A stretch of 38,964 nucleotides of DNA from Sphingomonas paucimobilis (GTDB lineage Bacteria; Pseudomonadota; Alphaproteobacteria; Sphingomonadales; Sphingomonadaceae), in the NCBI GenBank assembly GCA_945860425.1, contig CAMAQU010000002.1:1-38964 (forward strand). Direction: 5' to 3'. Shown here one piece after another: positions 1-8,320 of the stretch. Position 1 is the first letter of the stretch; each line of letters begins with the position of its first letter. The notes under the pieces are model-generated. The model did not search any database. It was not told the origin of the DNA and saw nothing but the letters and a program-made list of their open reading frames with translations. The translations under genes and the position numbers were made by a program.

Positions 1-23
1 ATGTGGCAGCCGAACCAGCATGA
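1..23 (+). CDS. purE: C-terminal end of PurE (N5-CAIR mutase), partial
   Basis: The frame beginning at base 3 reads Val-Ala-Ala-Glu-Pro-Ala and stops at TGA 21-23, overlapping the purK start as ATGA. PurE commonly precedes purK in an operon, and its C-terminus is typically rich in Ala, Val, Glu and Pro. Only six codons are visible, so the call rests on position and on the stop/start overlap. The rest of the gene lies left of the window. Confidence 0.45.
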
Positions 24-1096
24 CGACCCTGGCTCCCGGCGCAGTTATTGGCATTATCGGTGGCGGCCAGCTTGGCCGTATGTTGAGCATGGCGGCCGCA
101 CAGCTTGGCTATCGTTGCTTCATTTATGCCCCAGAGAAAACCGGCCCGGCCGCCGATGTGTGCGCCAAATGGGTACAGGGGGATTATGGCGATGCCGCCG
201 CCCTCGCCACCTTTGCCAAATCCGTCGATGTCGTCACATTTGAATTTGAAAATGTGGATACGGCCCCTCTTCGATCCATGTCAGACAATGCACCGCTTTA
301 TCCGCCGATCGACGCGCTCGAAATCGGGCAGGACAGAATTCGGGAAAAGCGATTTGCAGCAGACTGCGGCGGCCGCACCGCCGATTGGGCCGAAGTCGCC
401 AGCCGGGCTGATCTGGACGTTGCCATTGCCCGCATCGGGACGCCGGCAATCTTGAAGACAACCCGGTTCGGCTATGATGGCAAGGGGCAGGCCCGCATCC
501 TGAAGCCAACAGATGCCGATCCCGCTTGGGATGCCCTGTCAGGCGGCGCGCCACTTATCTTGGAAAAGATGATCCGTTTTGAGCATGAATTTTCCCTGAT
601 CTGCGCGCGCGATCAACAGGGCGGCATCGCCTTTTGGGATGCCCCGGAAAATGTCCATAAAGATGGCATTCTCGCGACATCAACCCTGCCCGCCCATGCC
701 AAGATTTTAGAACAAGTGCCTGCCGCCCGCGCCCTGTGCCGCCGCATTGCAGAACGGCTCGATTATGTCGGCGTCTTTGCGGTCGAGTTTTTTGCCAGCG
801 ATGAAGGACCCGTGTTCAACGAAATGGCCCCGCGCGTTCATAATTCGGGCCATTGGACGATTGAAGGGGCGCTCACCTCTCAATTTGAAAACCATATCCG
901 GGCCGTTGCTGGCCTGCCGCTCGCCTCAACCAAGCTTGCAGCCCCGCAAGTTGAAATGCGCAACATCATTGGCGCAGATGCCGATAAATGGCTGGAATGG
1001 GCATCTGACCCTCTTTCGCACCTACACCTTTATGGCAAGGGCGCCTCCAGCCCGGGCCGTAAAATGGGCCATATCACGCGATTGGGGGGCCTGTGA
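20..1096 (+). CDS. purK: 5-(carboxyamino)imidazole ribonucleotide synthase PurK
   Basis: PurK carboxylates aminoimidazole ribonucleotide with bicarbonate and ATP to give N5-CAIR, the substrate of PurE, in cytoplasmic purine synthesis. The 358-residue length fits the family. The N-terminal nucleotide-binding loop IGGGQLGRM is at about residues 12-21, with VTFEFENV after it. The ATP-grasp part contains ILKTTRFGYDGKGQ, ILEKMI and FNEMAPRVHNSGHWT, all characteristic of PurK. The start ATG overlaps the preceding stop, which suggests translational coupling. The next gene begins at a GTG overlapping the purK stop. Confidence 0.96.
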   Translation: MTTLAPGAVIGIIGGGQLGRMLSMAAAQLGYRCFIYAPEKTGPAADVCAKWVQGDYGDAAALATFAKSVDVVTFEFENVDTAPLRSMSDNAPLYPPIDALEIGQDRIREKRFAADCGGRTADWAEVASRADLDVAIARIGTPAILKTTRFGYDGKGQARILKPTDADPAWDALSGGAPLILEKMIRFEHEFSLICARDQQGGIAFWDAPENVHKDGILATSTLPAHAKILEQVPAARALCRRIAERLDYVGVFAVEFFASDEGPVFNEMAPRVHNSGHWTIEGALTSQFENHIRAVAGLPLASTKLAAPQVEMRNIIGADADKWLEWASDPLSHLHLYGKGASSPGRKMGHITRLGGL

Positions 1097-1350
1097 AACA
1101 AAGAACCCCTTGGTTTGCGCCAAAACAATATGGTTATGGATCAGGCTTGCCGATCTCATGGCAGGGGTGGGTAGTTTGCGGCCTGATTGTGGCTGTGTGC
1201 GTGGCCATCGGATGGGGTTTTGGCTTCAACAGCCCTGAAGCAAATTTTGGGACTGCCGCCTTCTTGCTCATCTCTTTGCCGCTCATTGCCGCGCGCACCA
1301 AAGGCGGTTGGAAATGGCGTTGGGGCAGCACCGACGCGGACCGTCCCTAA
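1093..1350 (+). CDS. small two-helix membrane protein of unknown function
   Basis: This 85-residue protein starts at a GTG overlapping the purK TGA, so it is probably translated from the purEK transcript. Two hydrophobic stretches are visible: about residues 25-45 (WVVCGLIVAVCVAIGWGFGF) and 53-67 (FGTAAFLLISLPLIAA). The C-terminus is basic and tryptophan-rich (RTKGGWKWRW). I do not recognise a family. The gene ends convergently with the PAP2 gene, overlapping it by four bases. Placement after purK is the only functional clue. Confidence 0.65.
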   Translation: MKQRTPWFAPKQYGYGSGLPISWQGWVVCGLIVAVCVAIGWGFGFNSPEANFGTAAFLLISLPLIAARTKGGWKWRWGSTDADRP

Positions 1351-1889
1351 AAGCGCGACACCAGCGTAAAGCCGCCACCCTGCACATCTGCCCAAGGGAC
1401 GAAGGCAGTTTTTACCTCCTCGGGCCGGTCCTTCGTGATCAGCAGACCAATGGACGTGCCGATCGCAGCACCCGCCAAAACGTCGGTCCAATAATGCTTC
1501 TTACCCTCAACGCGGGCCAGCCCAACAAATCCCGCGACGAGAAAGGCCGGCACACCCACTTTCGCGCCCTGACGGTTCATCAGGCTGGCCGCCGCAGAAA
1601 AGGATCGCGAAGTATGCCCGGATGGAAAACTCTTCCGATCACTCAGGTCCGGACGGGTTTTAGGAAAGGTCTGTTTTAACCCTTCGGTCACCAGCGATGT
1701 TGCGCCAAAGCTTCCGGCGGCCTGAAAAGCGCCTGCCTTATCGCCTTGCAGAGCGGGCAGACCGACCGAGACAGCCATTAAGGAATAGGCGCCAATGTCG
1801 CTGGCCGTCTTCCAACCCTCAACACCGGCATGGGCCGGGACACTGGGGAGTGTCGCGAGGAACAAGGCCGCCACAAATTTATACCGCAT
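1347..1889 (-). CDS. PAP2-superfamily phosphatase, exported
   Basis: This is a phosphatidic acid phosphatase type 2 family protein of about 180 residues. All three motifs are present: KQTFPKTRP (Lys72, Arg79, Pro80), PSGH at 89-92 and RVEGKKHYWTD (Arg126, His132, Asp136). These form the phosphate-binding and nucleophile site used on lipid or isoprenoid phosphates. The N-terminus resembles a signal peptide ending near PAHA-G. The frame can start at a TTG three codons upstream (1898), but the ATG at 1889 is preferred. It lies downstream of the b561 gene on the same strand. The substrate cannot be inferred. Confidence 0.85.
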   Translation of the reverse strand: MRYKFVAALFLATLPSVPAHAGVEGWKTASDIGAYSLMAVSVGLPALQGDKAGAFQAAGSFGATSLVTEGLKQTFPKTRPDLSDRKSFPSGHTSRSFSAAASLMNRQGAKVGVPAFLVAGFVGLARVEGKKHYWTDVLAGAAIGTSIGLLITKDRPEEVKTAFVPWADVQGGGFTLVSRF

Positions 1890-1938
1890 CACGTTCAACT
1901 CTTATTTGGCGCGAGGCGCTAAACTGCAGCCGCGTGCC

Positions 1939-2643
1939 TTACGACGCGGCGGGGACCAGAACGGGCATAGTGGCTTGTGCCGCCTTAAAGTCCGGCAGCG
2001 CTTCTCCAGCAGCAACCGCCCCCGGGGCCGGCCAAGATGTCGCAGCGACAAAGGCCAGCACCAGACTGGCGACCAACAGCGCAAAGCCGAACACAGAGAC
2101 GCGCTTCACCGGGACCATCCGTTCCATCAAGCCATCGCGCATGAAGAACTGGTGCCGCACCGCCCCAATCAAATGCAGTGCGAGCAGCGGGATCATCGAC
2201 TTTGCCAAAATCGCATGAACCTCTTCACCAATTTCATGAACCTCACGCCCAAAATTGGGCAAAAGCGGCCAAGGAACAAGATCAAAAACGAAGAGGGGCG
2301 TTGGTGTTTTTGACGTCGAGATCACCAGCCAGCCCGACAATGGGACGATCAGCATGATCGCATAAAAGCCCCAATGCACGGCCTTGGAGGCGAATTGCAA
2401 AAGCGGGCTGTCCGCCACCTTGGCCGGACGCGGCGTCACGAGGCGCAGACCAAGCCGCCAAAGCGTCAACACCAAGATCGTGATACCAATCGACTTGTGC
2501 AGCTGCATCACCCAGGCGAGTTCAGGCCCCTTGGCCAAATCCTCACTGCGTTCGCCGAGCGCGAAATTGGCGACAAGAAGCAGAGCAATGGCCCAGTGAA
2601 GCAGCATTGCGGTGGCGGAATATCGAGTCTCAGTCTTGGTCAT
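1939..2643 (-). CDS. cytochrome b561 family protein (YceJ type)
   Basis: This integral-membrane di-heme cytochrome is likely to pass electrons between the quinone pool and the periplasm. Four hydrophobic segments carry the expected histidines: LLHWAIA (His16), QLHKS (His49), AVHWGFY (His90), and VHEIGEEVHAI with LALHLIGAVRHQF (His136, 143, 157, 164). Counted from the chosen ATG it has 234 residues. The frame stays open 14 codons upstream to 2685, but that extension (FSHDAL) does not look like the family's N-terminus. The last 45 residues form an extra hydrophobic segment and an Ala/Pro-rich tail. The gene is divergent from the polyamine transporter operon. Confidence 0.88.
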   Translation of the reverse strand: MTKTETRYSATAMLLHWAIALLLVANFALGERSEDLAKGPELAWVMQLHKSIGITILVLTLWRLGLRLVTPRPAKVADSPLLQFASKAVHWGFYAIMLIVPLSGWLVISTSKTPTPLFVFDLVPWPLLPNFGREVHEIGEEVHAILAKSMIPLLALHLIGAVRHQFFMRDGLMERMVPVKRVSVFGFALLVASLVLAFVAATSWPAPGAVAAGEALPDFKAAQATMPVLVPAAS

Positions 2644-2791
2644 AAGTGCATCATGAGAGAAGTTTGCCCTGCAGGAAAGCACCATTTTCAGACTGGTTTC
2701 CTATCGCAGCACAAAGTTTTCCCTTTGCGGCAGGAAATTTTGACGGCAGCATAGCGGAATCAGCCTCATCCAACCAACAGGGAGTCGTTTT

Positions 2792-3907
2792 ATGGATCGC
2801 CGCATCTCGCTTCAGGAATTCCGCGCCAATCGGCGTTCAATTTTGAAAACAATGGGTGCGGCCGCCATAGGCATCAGCTTTGCCGGGGCCTTGGCCGGCT
2901 GTGGCGAGAAAGAGGGCGCATCCGGGTCTGGCACGGGTGAAGAACCCAAACTCAATTTCTACAATTGGGACACCTATATCGGCGAAACCACGCTTGGGGA
3001 TTTTAAGGACACCAGCGGCATTGACGTCAACATGTCGCTCTTTGCCACCAATGATGAGCTGTTCGCAAAGCTGCGGGCCGGCAATCAGGGCTATGACGTC
3101 ATCGTCCCGTCCAATGACTTTGTGGAGCGGATGGTGAAGGCAGATATGCTCATGCCGCTCGACCAAGCTCAAATTCCCAATATGAAGAATGTGGACCCCA
3201 GCTTTATCGATGTCGCTTATGATCCGGGCCGCAAATATTCGATGCCCTATACTTGGCTGGTGCTGGGCATTGGGTATCGCAAATCGAAGGTGAAGGCGAA
3301 GCCAGACAGCTGGAAAGCCATTTTTGATTCACCCGAGTATAAGGGGCGGATCGCCCTTTTGTCGGAAGCAGGCGACATGTTCCGCCTCTATGGCAAATAT
3401 CTGGGCAAGTCGGTCAACAGCCTGACAGCAGACGATATTAAGAAAATCGAAGCCATGATGATCCGCCAAAAGCCAAATGTGAAAGCCTTTCACGAAGATA
3501 ATGGGCAGGATCTGCTGATGTCGGGCGAAGTGGATCTGGTGCTCGAATATAATGGCGATATTGCGCAAGCCATGTCGGAAGATGATGATCTCGACTTTGT
3601 TGTGCCCAAAGAAGGCAGCCAGCTGAATTCCGATAATCTGTGCATCCCGAAGGGCGCAAAGCATCCGAAGAATGCGCATGCCTTCATCAACTATTTGTTG
3701 GATGCCGACGTGGGCAAGAAGATTACCGAAACGATCCTCTATCCAACGCCCAATGCGGCCGCCAAGGCACTGATGCCCGACAGCTATAAGAATAACCCGG
3801 TCATCTTCCCGCCGGCGGACCGCCTCTCCAAATGCGAATATGCGGCCTATAATGAAACGCTTCAGCCGCTCTATGAAGAGGCCTTTACCCGCGTGCGCGC
3901 GGCCTGA
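2792..3907 (+). CDS. potD: polyamine-type ABC transporter substrate-binding lipoprotein
   Basis: This is the extracytoplasmic binding protein of a spermidine/putrescine-type importer, 371 residues. The N-terminus has a twin-arginine pair (Arg14-Arg15 in NRRSILKTMG) and a lipobox LAGC with Cys37, so it looks like a Tat-exported lipoprotein. LNFYNWDTYIG at the mature N-terminus, ANDELFAKLRAG (with a preceding T) and YDVIVPSNDFVERM are typical of PotD/PotF. It is the first gene of a four-gene operon with two permeases and an ATPase. The exact polyamine, or another cationic solute, cannot be told from the sequence. Tyrosine codons are nearly all TAT (16 of 17), a useful local reference for codon use. 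Confidence 0.93.
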   Translation: MDRRISLQEFRANRRSILKTMGAAAIGISFAGALAGCGEKEGASGSGTGEEPKLNFYNWDTYIGETTLGDFKDTSGIDVNMSLFATNDELFAKLRAGNQGYDVIVPSNDFVERMVKADMLMPLDQAQIPNMKNVDPSFIDVAYDPGRKYSMPYTWLVLGIGYRKSKVKAKPDSWKAIFDSPEYKGRIALLSEAGDMFRLYGKYLGKSVNSLTADDIKKIEAMMIRQKPNVKAFHEDNGQDLLMSGEVDLVLEYNGDIAQAMSEDDDLDFVVPKEGSQLNSDNLCIPKGAKHPKNAHAFINYLLDADVGKKITETILYPTPNAAAKALMPDSYKNNPVIFPPADRLSKCEYAAYNETLQPLYEEAFTRVRAA

Positions 3908-3930
3908 TCGCTTTAGCGGGGCACGGGGGG

Positions 3931-4833
3931 ATGCAGGATTGGAAAGGCCATAAGACGGCGTTCGCGGCGATTGCCGCGGCGCCCTTGGCTTGGCTGATCG
4001 GCTTTTTTATCATCCCTTTGGGCGTGGTCTGGCTGTACAGTTTCGGGCGCAATGTTGGCCTGACCGAAATTGATATTTCGGGCACCTTCGCCAACTACGC
4101 CCGCGCGCTGGAGCCGCTTTATCTTGAGATTTTTGGCAAGTCGGTTGCGGTTGCCGCGCTGACCACATTGATCTGCCTCATCGTCGGATTTCCAATTGCG
4201 CTCGCCATCACCTTTGCGCCGGAAAAATGGCGGCCCTGGATGTTGCTGGCGATCATGCTGCCCTTTTGGACAAATCTTTTAATCCGCACATACGCACTGA
4301 TCACCGTGTTGCGCACCAATGGCTATGTGAACATGTCCTTGGGCTGGTTTTGGGAACAGGCCAGCGGCTTGAAAGTCCTTGTCGGCCTTGCACCACTCCC
4401 AACTTGGGAGCCGCTTCCTCTCCTCTATAATAATTTCGCGGTCGTCCTTGGGCTGGTTTACGTCCATCTGCCCTTCATGGTCTTGCCGCTTTATGCAGCG
4501 CTTGACCGGCTTGATAAATCACTGATCGAGGCAAGCCTTGATCTGGGGGCGGGCCATTTCCGGACGATCACTCAGATCGTTACCCCGCTGGCTGGGGCCG
4601 GGATTATTTCAGGTGTGATCATCACCTTTGTTCCGGCGCTCGGCGCCTATCTGACGCCGGATCTCATGGGCGGGCCGGATAGCCAGATGATCGCCAATGT
4701 GATCGAACGTCAGTTTAAGCGTGCCAATGATTGGCCCTTTGGCGCGGCGCTGTCCTTCCTGCTGATGTACGCCACCTTCATGCTGATCGCGCTTCAGGCC
4801 CTGCGCACCCGCAAGGCGGAGGCGCGCCGATGA
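3931..4833 (+). CDS. potB: polyamine-type ABC transporter permease, first subunit
   Basis: This inner-membrane permease has 300 residues and about six hydrophobic segments, and belongs to the PotB/PotH group. The EAA loop that contacts the ATPase is seen as EASLDLGAGHFRTITQIVTP at about residues 193-212. PDLMGGPDSQMIANVIERQF near residues 247-266 is a typical PotB signature. It starts 23 bases after the binding-protein gene behind a G-rich ribosome binding stretch. Its stop overlaps the start of the next permease as ATGA, which supports an operon with fixed stoichiometry. Confidence 0.93.
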   Translation: MQDWKGHKTAFAAIAAAPLAWLIGFFIIPLGVVWLYSFGRNVGLTEIDISGTFANYARALEPLYLEIFGKSVAVAALTTLICLIVGFPIALAITFAPEKWRPWMLLAIMLPFWTNLLIRTYALITVLRTNGYVNMSLGWFWEQASGLKVLVGLAPLPTWEPLPLLYNNFAVVLGLVYVHLPFMVLPLYAALDRLDKSLIEASLDLGAGHFRTITQIVTPLAGAGIISGVIITFVPALGAYLTPDLMGGPDSQMIANVIERQFKRANDWPFGAALSFLLMYATFMLIALQALRTRKAEARR

Positions 4834-5666
4834 GCCTTTTGAACCGAAGCCCTATTGCCCCGCTGGAATATACGCGGCGGCTCTGGATGCGCGCTTGGAT
4901 TGGAGCGACGCTCTTCTTCCTTTACGCGCCGCTGCTCGTCCTCATTGTCTTCAGCTTCAACGATTCCAAACGGAATATTGTCTGGCGCGGCTTCACATTC
5001 AAATATTATGGCAAGGTGTTTGAAAATGACACGCTGGTCACAGCCCTTGGCAATTCGCTGACCATCGCCTTTCTCGCGACTCTGGTCAGCATTATTCTCG
5101 GCACGCTGGCCGCCGTCATGTTGTGGCGGTTCCGCTTCCCGGCCAAGGCAGGGATAGAAGGGGCCTTGTCCCTGCCCATTGTTGTGCCGGAAATCTGCAT
5201 GGGCGTCGCGATGCTGGTGTTTTTCGCGCGACTTGATTGGCCGACCGATTTGGTCTGGCCGCTCAATCTGTCGGCCATCACCATTGCCCACATCACCTTT
5301 TGCTTCCCCTTTGTCACCATGGTGGTGCGCGCGCGCCTCGCCAGTTTTAACAAGGAACAGGAAGAAGCCGCGCGCGATTTGGGCGCCAGTGAATGGCAGA
5401 CCTTCCGCGATGTCCTCTTGCCCCATATGAAGCCGGGGATCATTGCGGGCGCGCTGCTGGCCTTCACGCTCAGCCTCGATGATTTTGTCATCACCTTTTT
5501 CACCAGCGGGCCGAACACCATCACCTTCCCGGTGAAGGTGTATTCCATGGTGCGCTTCTCCGTAACGCCAGAGGTAAATGCAGCCTCCGCACTCCTTATT
5601 CTCCTCACCATCATCCTCACCACTGTGGCCCTGAAGCTGCAGGACTTCACCAAGGCCACGGCATGA
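4830..5666 (+). CDS. potC: polyamine-type ABC transporter permease, second subunit
   Basis: This is the partner permease of the PotC/PotI group, 278 residues with about six membrane segments. The start is the ATG at 4830, which overlaps the previous stop. A longer reading from a TTG at 4731 would run through the preceding gene and is rejected. The EAA loop reads EEAARDLGASEWQTFRDVLL, and SLDDFVITFFTSGP is the family-typical stretch after it. The stop overlaps the ATPase start as ATGA. It should form a heterodimer with the preceding permease. Confidence 0.93.
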   Translation: MSLLNRSPIAPLEYTRRLWMRAWIGATLFFLYAPLLVLIVFSFNDSKRNIVWRGFTFKYYGKVFENDTLVTALGNSLTIAFLATLVSIILGTLAAVMLWRFRFPAKAGIEGALSLPIVVPEICMGVAMLVFFARLDWPTDLVWPLNLSAITIAHITFCFPFVTMVVRARLASFNKEQEEAARDLGASEWQTFRDVLLPHMKPGIIAGALLAFTLSLDDFVITFFTSGPNTITFPVKVYSMVRFSVTPEVNAASALLILLTIILTTVALKLQDFTKATA

Positions 5667-6775
5667 CCGAAAAACAGCCCGTCATCTCCATCCGCAATAT
5701 CACCAAACGCTTTGGCAATATGGTCGCCGTAGACGATGTGTCGCTCGACATTTTGGAAGGGGAATTTTTTGTCCTGCTCGGGCCATCGGGCTGCGGCAAA
5801 ACGACTCTGCTGCGGATGCTGGCCGGGTTTGAAATGCCTAGCGAAGGCCAGATTCTAATCGGCGGACAAGATATGGCGGGCGTCGCCCCCAATCGCCGCC
5901 CGGTGAATATGGTGTTTCAAAGCTATGCCGTCTTCCCGCACATGTCGGTGACAGACAATGTGGCTTATGGCCTGAAAATCGCCGGACTGGAAAAATCCGA
6001 AATCCGCCATCGGGTGGATGAAGCGCTCGAATTGGTCAGCCTTGGCGGCCTTGGCACACGCATGCCCGACCAACTGTCCGGCGGCCAACGGCAGCGCGTG
6101 GCGCTGGCCCGCGGGCTTGTGATGCGCCCCAAAGTGCTCTTGCTGGATGAGCCTTTGTCCGCACTGGATGCCAAGTTGCGCGCACAAATGCAGTTTGAAC
6201 TGGCCGAGCTTCAGGACAATGTCGGCATCACTTTCGTCACCGTTACGCATGATCAGGATGAAGCCTTATCCATGGCCTCGCGGATTGCGGTGATGAATAA
6301 GGGCGATATTGCCCAATTGGCCGAACCCTCTGACCTTTATGAACACCCCGCCAATCGCTTTGTTGCGGATTTTATTGGCTCGGTGAATATCTTTGAAGGC
6401 AAGCTGACCGTTGATGAGCCGGAACAGGCGATGGTCGATTGCCCAGAATTGGGCCGTGTCTTTCTCAACCACGGCGTCACGGGCGCGCATGAAACCACCG
6501 TCTGGGTTGCCATTCGCCCAGAAAAAATCACGATGCTCCCGGCTGGCCGTGCCAAGGCGAAGGACAGCCCATCGGGCACCAATATCGCGCAGGGGCAAAT
6601 TAAGGGCATGTCCTATCTGGGCGATGTCACCATTTACGATATCCGTCTCGACAGCGGCCGCAGCATCCGCGTCTCGCGCCCCAATTTATCGCGTTGGGAT
6701 CAAGAAGAATTTAGCTGGGATGATAAGGTGTCACTCCACTGGCACCCGTCCAGCCCGGTTGTCCTGCTGAGTTAG
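5663..6775 (+). CDS. potA: polyamine-type ABC transporter ATPase PotA
   Basis: This cytoplasmic ATPase of the importer has 370 residues. Seen in order are Walker A GPSGCGKTT (from residue 40), the Q-loop Gln86, signature LSGGQRQR (138-145), Walker B VLLLDEPLSALD (from 158) and the H-loop His196 in TVTHDQDE. ADFIGSVNIFEG begins the C-terminal regulatory part, and residues after about 280 look like a TOBE domain. It is the last gene of the operon. An insertion sequence remnant begins only a few bases after its stop, so downstream operon members may have been lost, although the ATPase itself appears full length. Confidence 0.94.
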   Translation: MTEKQPVISIRNITKRFGNMVAVDDVSLDILEGEFFVLLGPSGCGKTTLLRMLAGFEMPSEGQILIGGQDMAGVAPNRRPVNMVFQSYAVFPHMSVTDNVAYGLKIAGLEKSEIRHRVDEALELVSLGGLGTRMPDQLSGGQRQRVALARGLVMRPKVLLLDEPLSALDAKLRAQMQFELAELQDNVGITFVTVTHDQDEALSMASRIAVMNKGDIAQLAEPSDLYEHPANRFVADFIGSVNIFEGKLTVDEPEQAMVDCPELGRVFLNHGVTGAHETTVWVAIRPEKITMLPAGRAKAKDSPSGTNIAQGQIKGMSYLGDVTIYDIRLDSGRSIRVSRPNLSRWDQEEFSWDDKVSLHWHPSSPVVLLS

Positions 6776-6778
6776 GCC

Positions 6779-6955
6779 TTATCGCTGTCCGACCAAATGG
6801 GTCTTGCGCGGGGGGCGGATTTGCGACCCGCGCGCCCGATAGGCCAGCACGATGTCCGCTTCACGCAGCTTGCCGATGATGTCTTCCGGCTTGTGCTTCC
6901 TTGCCATTCCATTCCTCCTTCGTGGCCATTCCTAAAATAGAAATTGGGCCACTCA
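6779..6955 (-). mobile_element. remnant of an IS3-family insertion sequence (5' end of orfA)
   Basis: On the minus strand an ATG at 6907, behind a strong AAGGAGG site, opens a 42-codon frame beginning MARKHKPEDIIGKLREADIV. This matches the N-terminus of IS3-family OrfA transposases. After about residue 22 the sequence stops resembling the family (no helix-turn-helix follows) and the frame ends at 6779. The stretch 6908-6955, reading outward as TGAGTGGCCCAATTTC, looks like the element's left end. The right end and orfB are absent, so it is non-functional. Family level is recognised; the exact IS name is not. Confidence 0.75.
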
Positions 6956-7204
6956 GTGGGGGCCGGTCAGCCCGATCGATAGGTTTTTAAAGACGACATT
7001 GCTGCTGTTATACGCCTTAGCAAAGGCGATTTTTGCAGGATCTGCCGCGCTTTCTGAAACAAAGGTCACCGCTGAAGTGAAGGCTTTATTCACAAGGGAT
7101 AGAGAGGTGTAGTTACCAGAAAGCAGGAGAACGCTGTCTCCGCCCTTAACCTTACTAATCGCTGCATCAAGCTGCGTTTGATTGCTGACCCGGTATGTCG
7201 TCAT
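6953..7204 (-). pseudogene. truncated parallel beta-helix protein, N-terminal fragment
   Basis: The 83-residue frame from the ATG at 7204 (AGGAA upstream) begins MTTYRVSNQTQLDAAISKVK. It continues with GGDSVLLLSGNY and SSNVVFKNLSIGL. This is the pattern of the first coils of right-handed beta-helix proteins such as polysaccharide lyases and epimerases, which normally run to several hundred residues. The frame ends at a TGA that coincides with the left end of the IS remnant, so insertion probably cut the gene and supplied the stop. The frame extends upstream to 7309, but the internal ATG with its ribosome site is the better start. A function for the fragment is unlikely. Confidence 0.6.
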
Positions 7205-7511
7205 TTCAGAATTCCTAATCGCTTGGCCCGGGCAATGCCTTGAAACTGCTCCAAAACATCCGCCGGTTATGAGGCCCATTATTGCGATCAGGTGTGAAGT
7301 CGTGGTCACTCAATATGGTTAACGGATGCATTATGGAGATAAAAGTTAACTCGCTTTTTGTTAACCATATATAGATCAACCTTGATCACGGCCGGGGCCT
7401 GGCTCCGTGGCTTAGCCGGACTAGGCCCGCCAATCGGAAATCTACATTGACAGGACGCGCCCCGCGCTGGATCAGGCAAGACCCGCGACGACGAAAGGCT
7501 ATGGGCTGATT
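7205..7511. other. divergent intergenic region with GTTAAC repeats
   Basis: This roughly 300-base stretch lies between the truncated beta-helix gene (minus) and the CysQ-like gene (plus). The part 7310-7380 is AT-rich relative to the surroundings and holds three GTTAAC hexamers, listed separately. No convincing gene is seen, since the frame 7205-7309 is an upstream extension of the beta-helix fragment. It probably carries the promoter of the cut gene and perhaps of the phosphatase gene. Confidence 0.5.
7313..7370. repeat. 11-bp inverted repeat with three GTTAAC hexamers, possible operator
   Basis: ATATGGTTAAC at 7313-7323 and GTTAACCATAT at 7360-7370 are perfect inverted copies 36 bases apart. 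A third GTTAAC lies between them at 7345-7350. The hexamer is itself a palindrome, so each copy could be a half or full site for a dimeric regulator. It sits about 110-165 bases upstream of the beta-helix start and 140-200 bases upstream of the CysQ-like start. No regulator gene is adjacent. Confidence 0.45.
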
Positions 7512-8252
7512 ATGGAGCCATCCGACATTCTCTTGGCCGAACGCCTGGCAACTGAGGCGGGGCAGATCCTTCTCTCCCTGCAACAATCGGGCACGCAGGA
7601 AGGCAAAGCGCTTGGCGCCGCGGGTGATGCCGCTGCCAATAACCACCTGATGGCACAACTGCGCGCGATGCGGCCGCATGACGCCATTTTATGCGAAGAG
7701 GAAAAGGACAATCTCGACCGCCTGTCGGCCGAGCGCGTCTGGATTGTCGATCCGCTGGATGGCACGCGCGAATATGGCGAAGGGCGAAGCGATTGGGCCG
7801 TCCATGTCGCATTGGCAATTGAGGGCGCGCCTGTTGTCGGTGCAGTGGCCCTGCCCGCTCTCAACTTAACGCTCTCCTCTGGCACACCTCTGCCCCTCGG
7901 CCCTGCCAATACCCCGCCGCGCATGCTGGTTAGCCGCACACGCCCCGCCGCCGAGGCCGTTTATGTGGCGGAAGCCCTGGGTGCTGTGCTGCACCCTATG
8001 GGGTCAGCAGGCGCAAAGGCGATGGCCGTCGTTCGGGGAGAGGCGGATATTTATCTGCACACGGGCGGCCAATATGAATGGGATAATTGTGCGCCAGCCG
8101 CAGTCGCCAAAGCCGCCGGCCTGCATGTGAGCCGGGCCGATGGCCGCCCATTGGTCTATAACAACCCTGATACCTATTTGGCCGATCTGCTCATTTGTCG
8201 CCCAGAATGGGCAGAGCAGGTTCTGGCTCTGGTCGCAGAACAAGCAAGATAA
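7512..8252 (+). CDS. cysQ: CysQ-like 3'(2'),5'-bisphosphate nucleotidase / inositol monophosphatase family
   Basis: This metal-dependent phosphatase has 246 residues. The metal-binding acidic residues are visible: EE at 62-63, the DPLDGT motif at 80-85, and Asp191 in EWDNCAPAAV. The WDxxAP context and the short length suit CysQ, which removes the 3'-phosphate from PAP made during sulfate assimilation. Inositol-1-phosphate activity cannot be excluded. The start ATG has no strong ribosome site. It is followed in the same direction by a crotonase gene after 68 bases, with no evident functional link. Confidence 0.82.
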   Translation: MEPSDILLAERLATEAGQILLSLQQSGTQEGKALGAAGDAAANNHLMAQLRAMRPHDAILCEEEKDNLDRLSAERVWIVDPLDGTREYGEGRSDWAVHVALAIEGAPVVGAVALPALNLTLSSGTPLPLGPANTPPRMLVSRTRPAAEAVYVAEALGAVLHPMGSAGAKAMAVVRGEADIYLHTGGQYEWDNCAPAAVAKAAGLHVSRADGRPLVYNNPDTYLADLLICRPEWAEQVLALVAEQAR

Positions 8253-8320
8253 TGGCCCTGCTTTGCAGCGGGCAATGGCCGTGCAATAGCTGGTCTAGAA
8301 CCAAGAAGAGGACTTAGATC

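Noticed and set aside
1..243. Frame open from base 1 as a separate gene
   Set aside because: It is an out-of-frame reading of purK; the true upstream gene end is the short frame stopping at base 23.
4794..5659. Two long minus-strand frames (210 and 217 codons)
   Set aside because: Both are antisense to the second permease gene and have His/Arg/Glu- or Ser/Arg-rich low-information translations.
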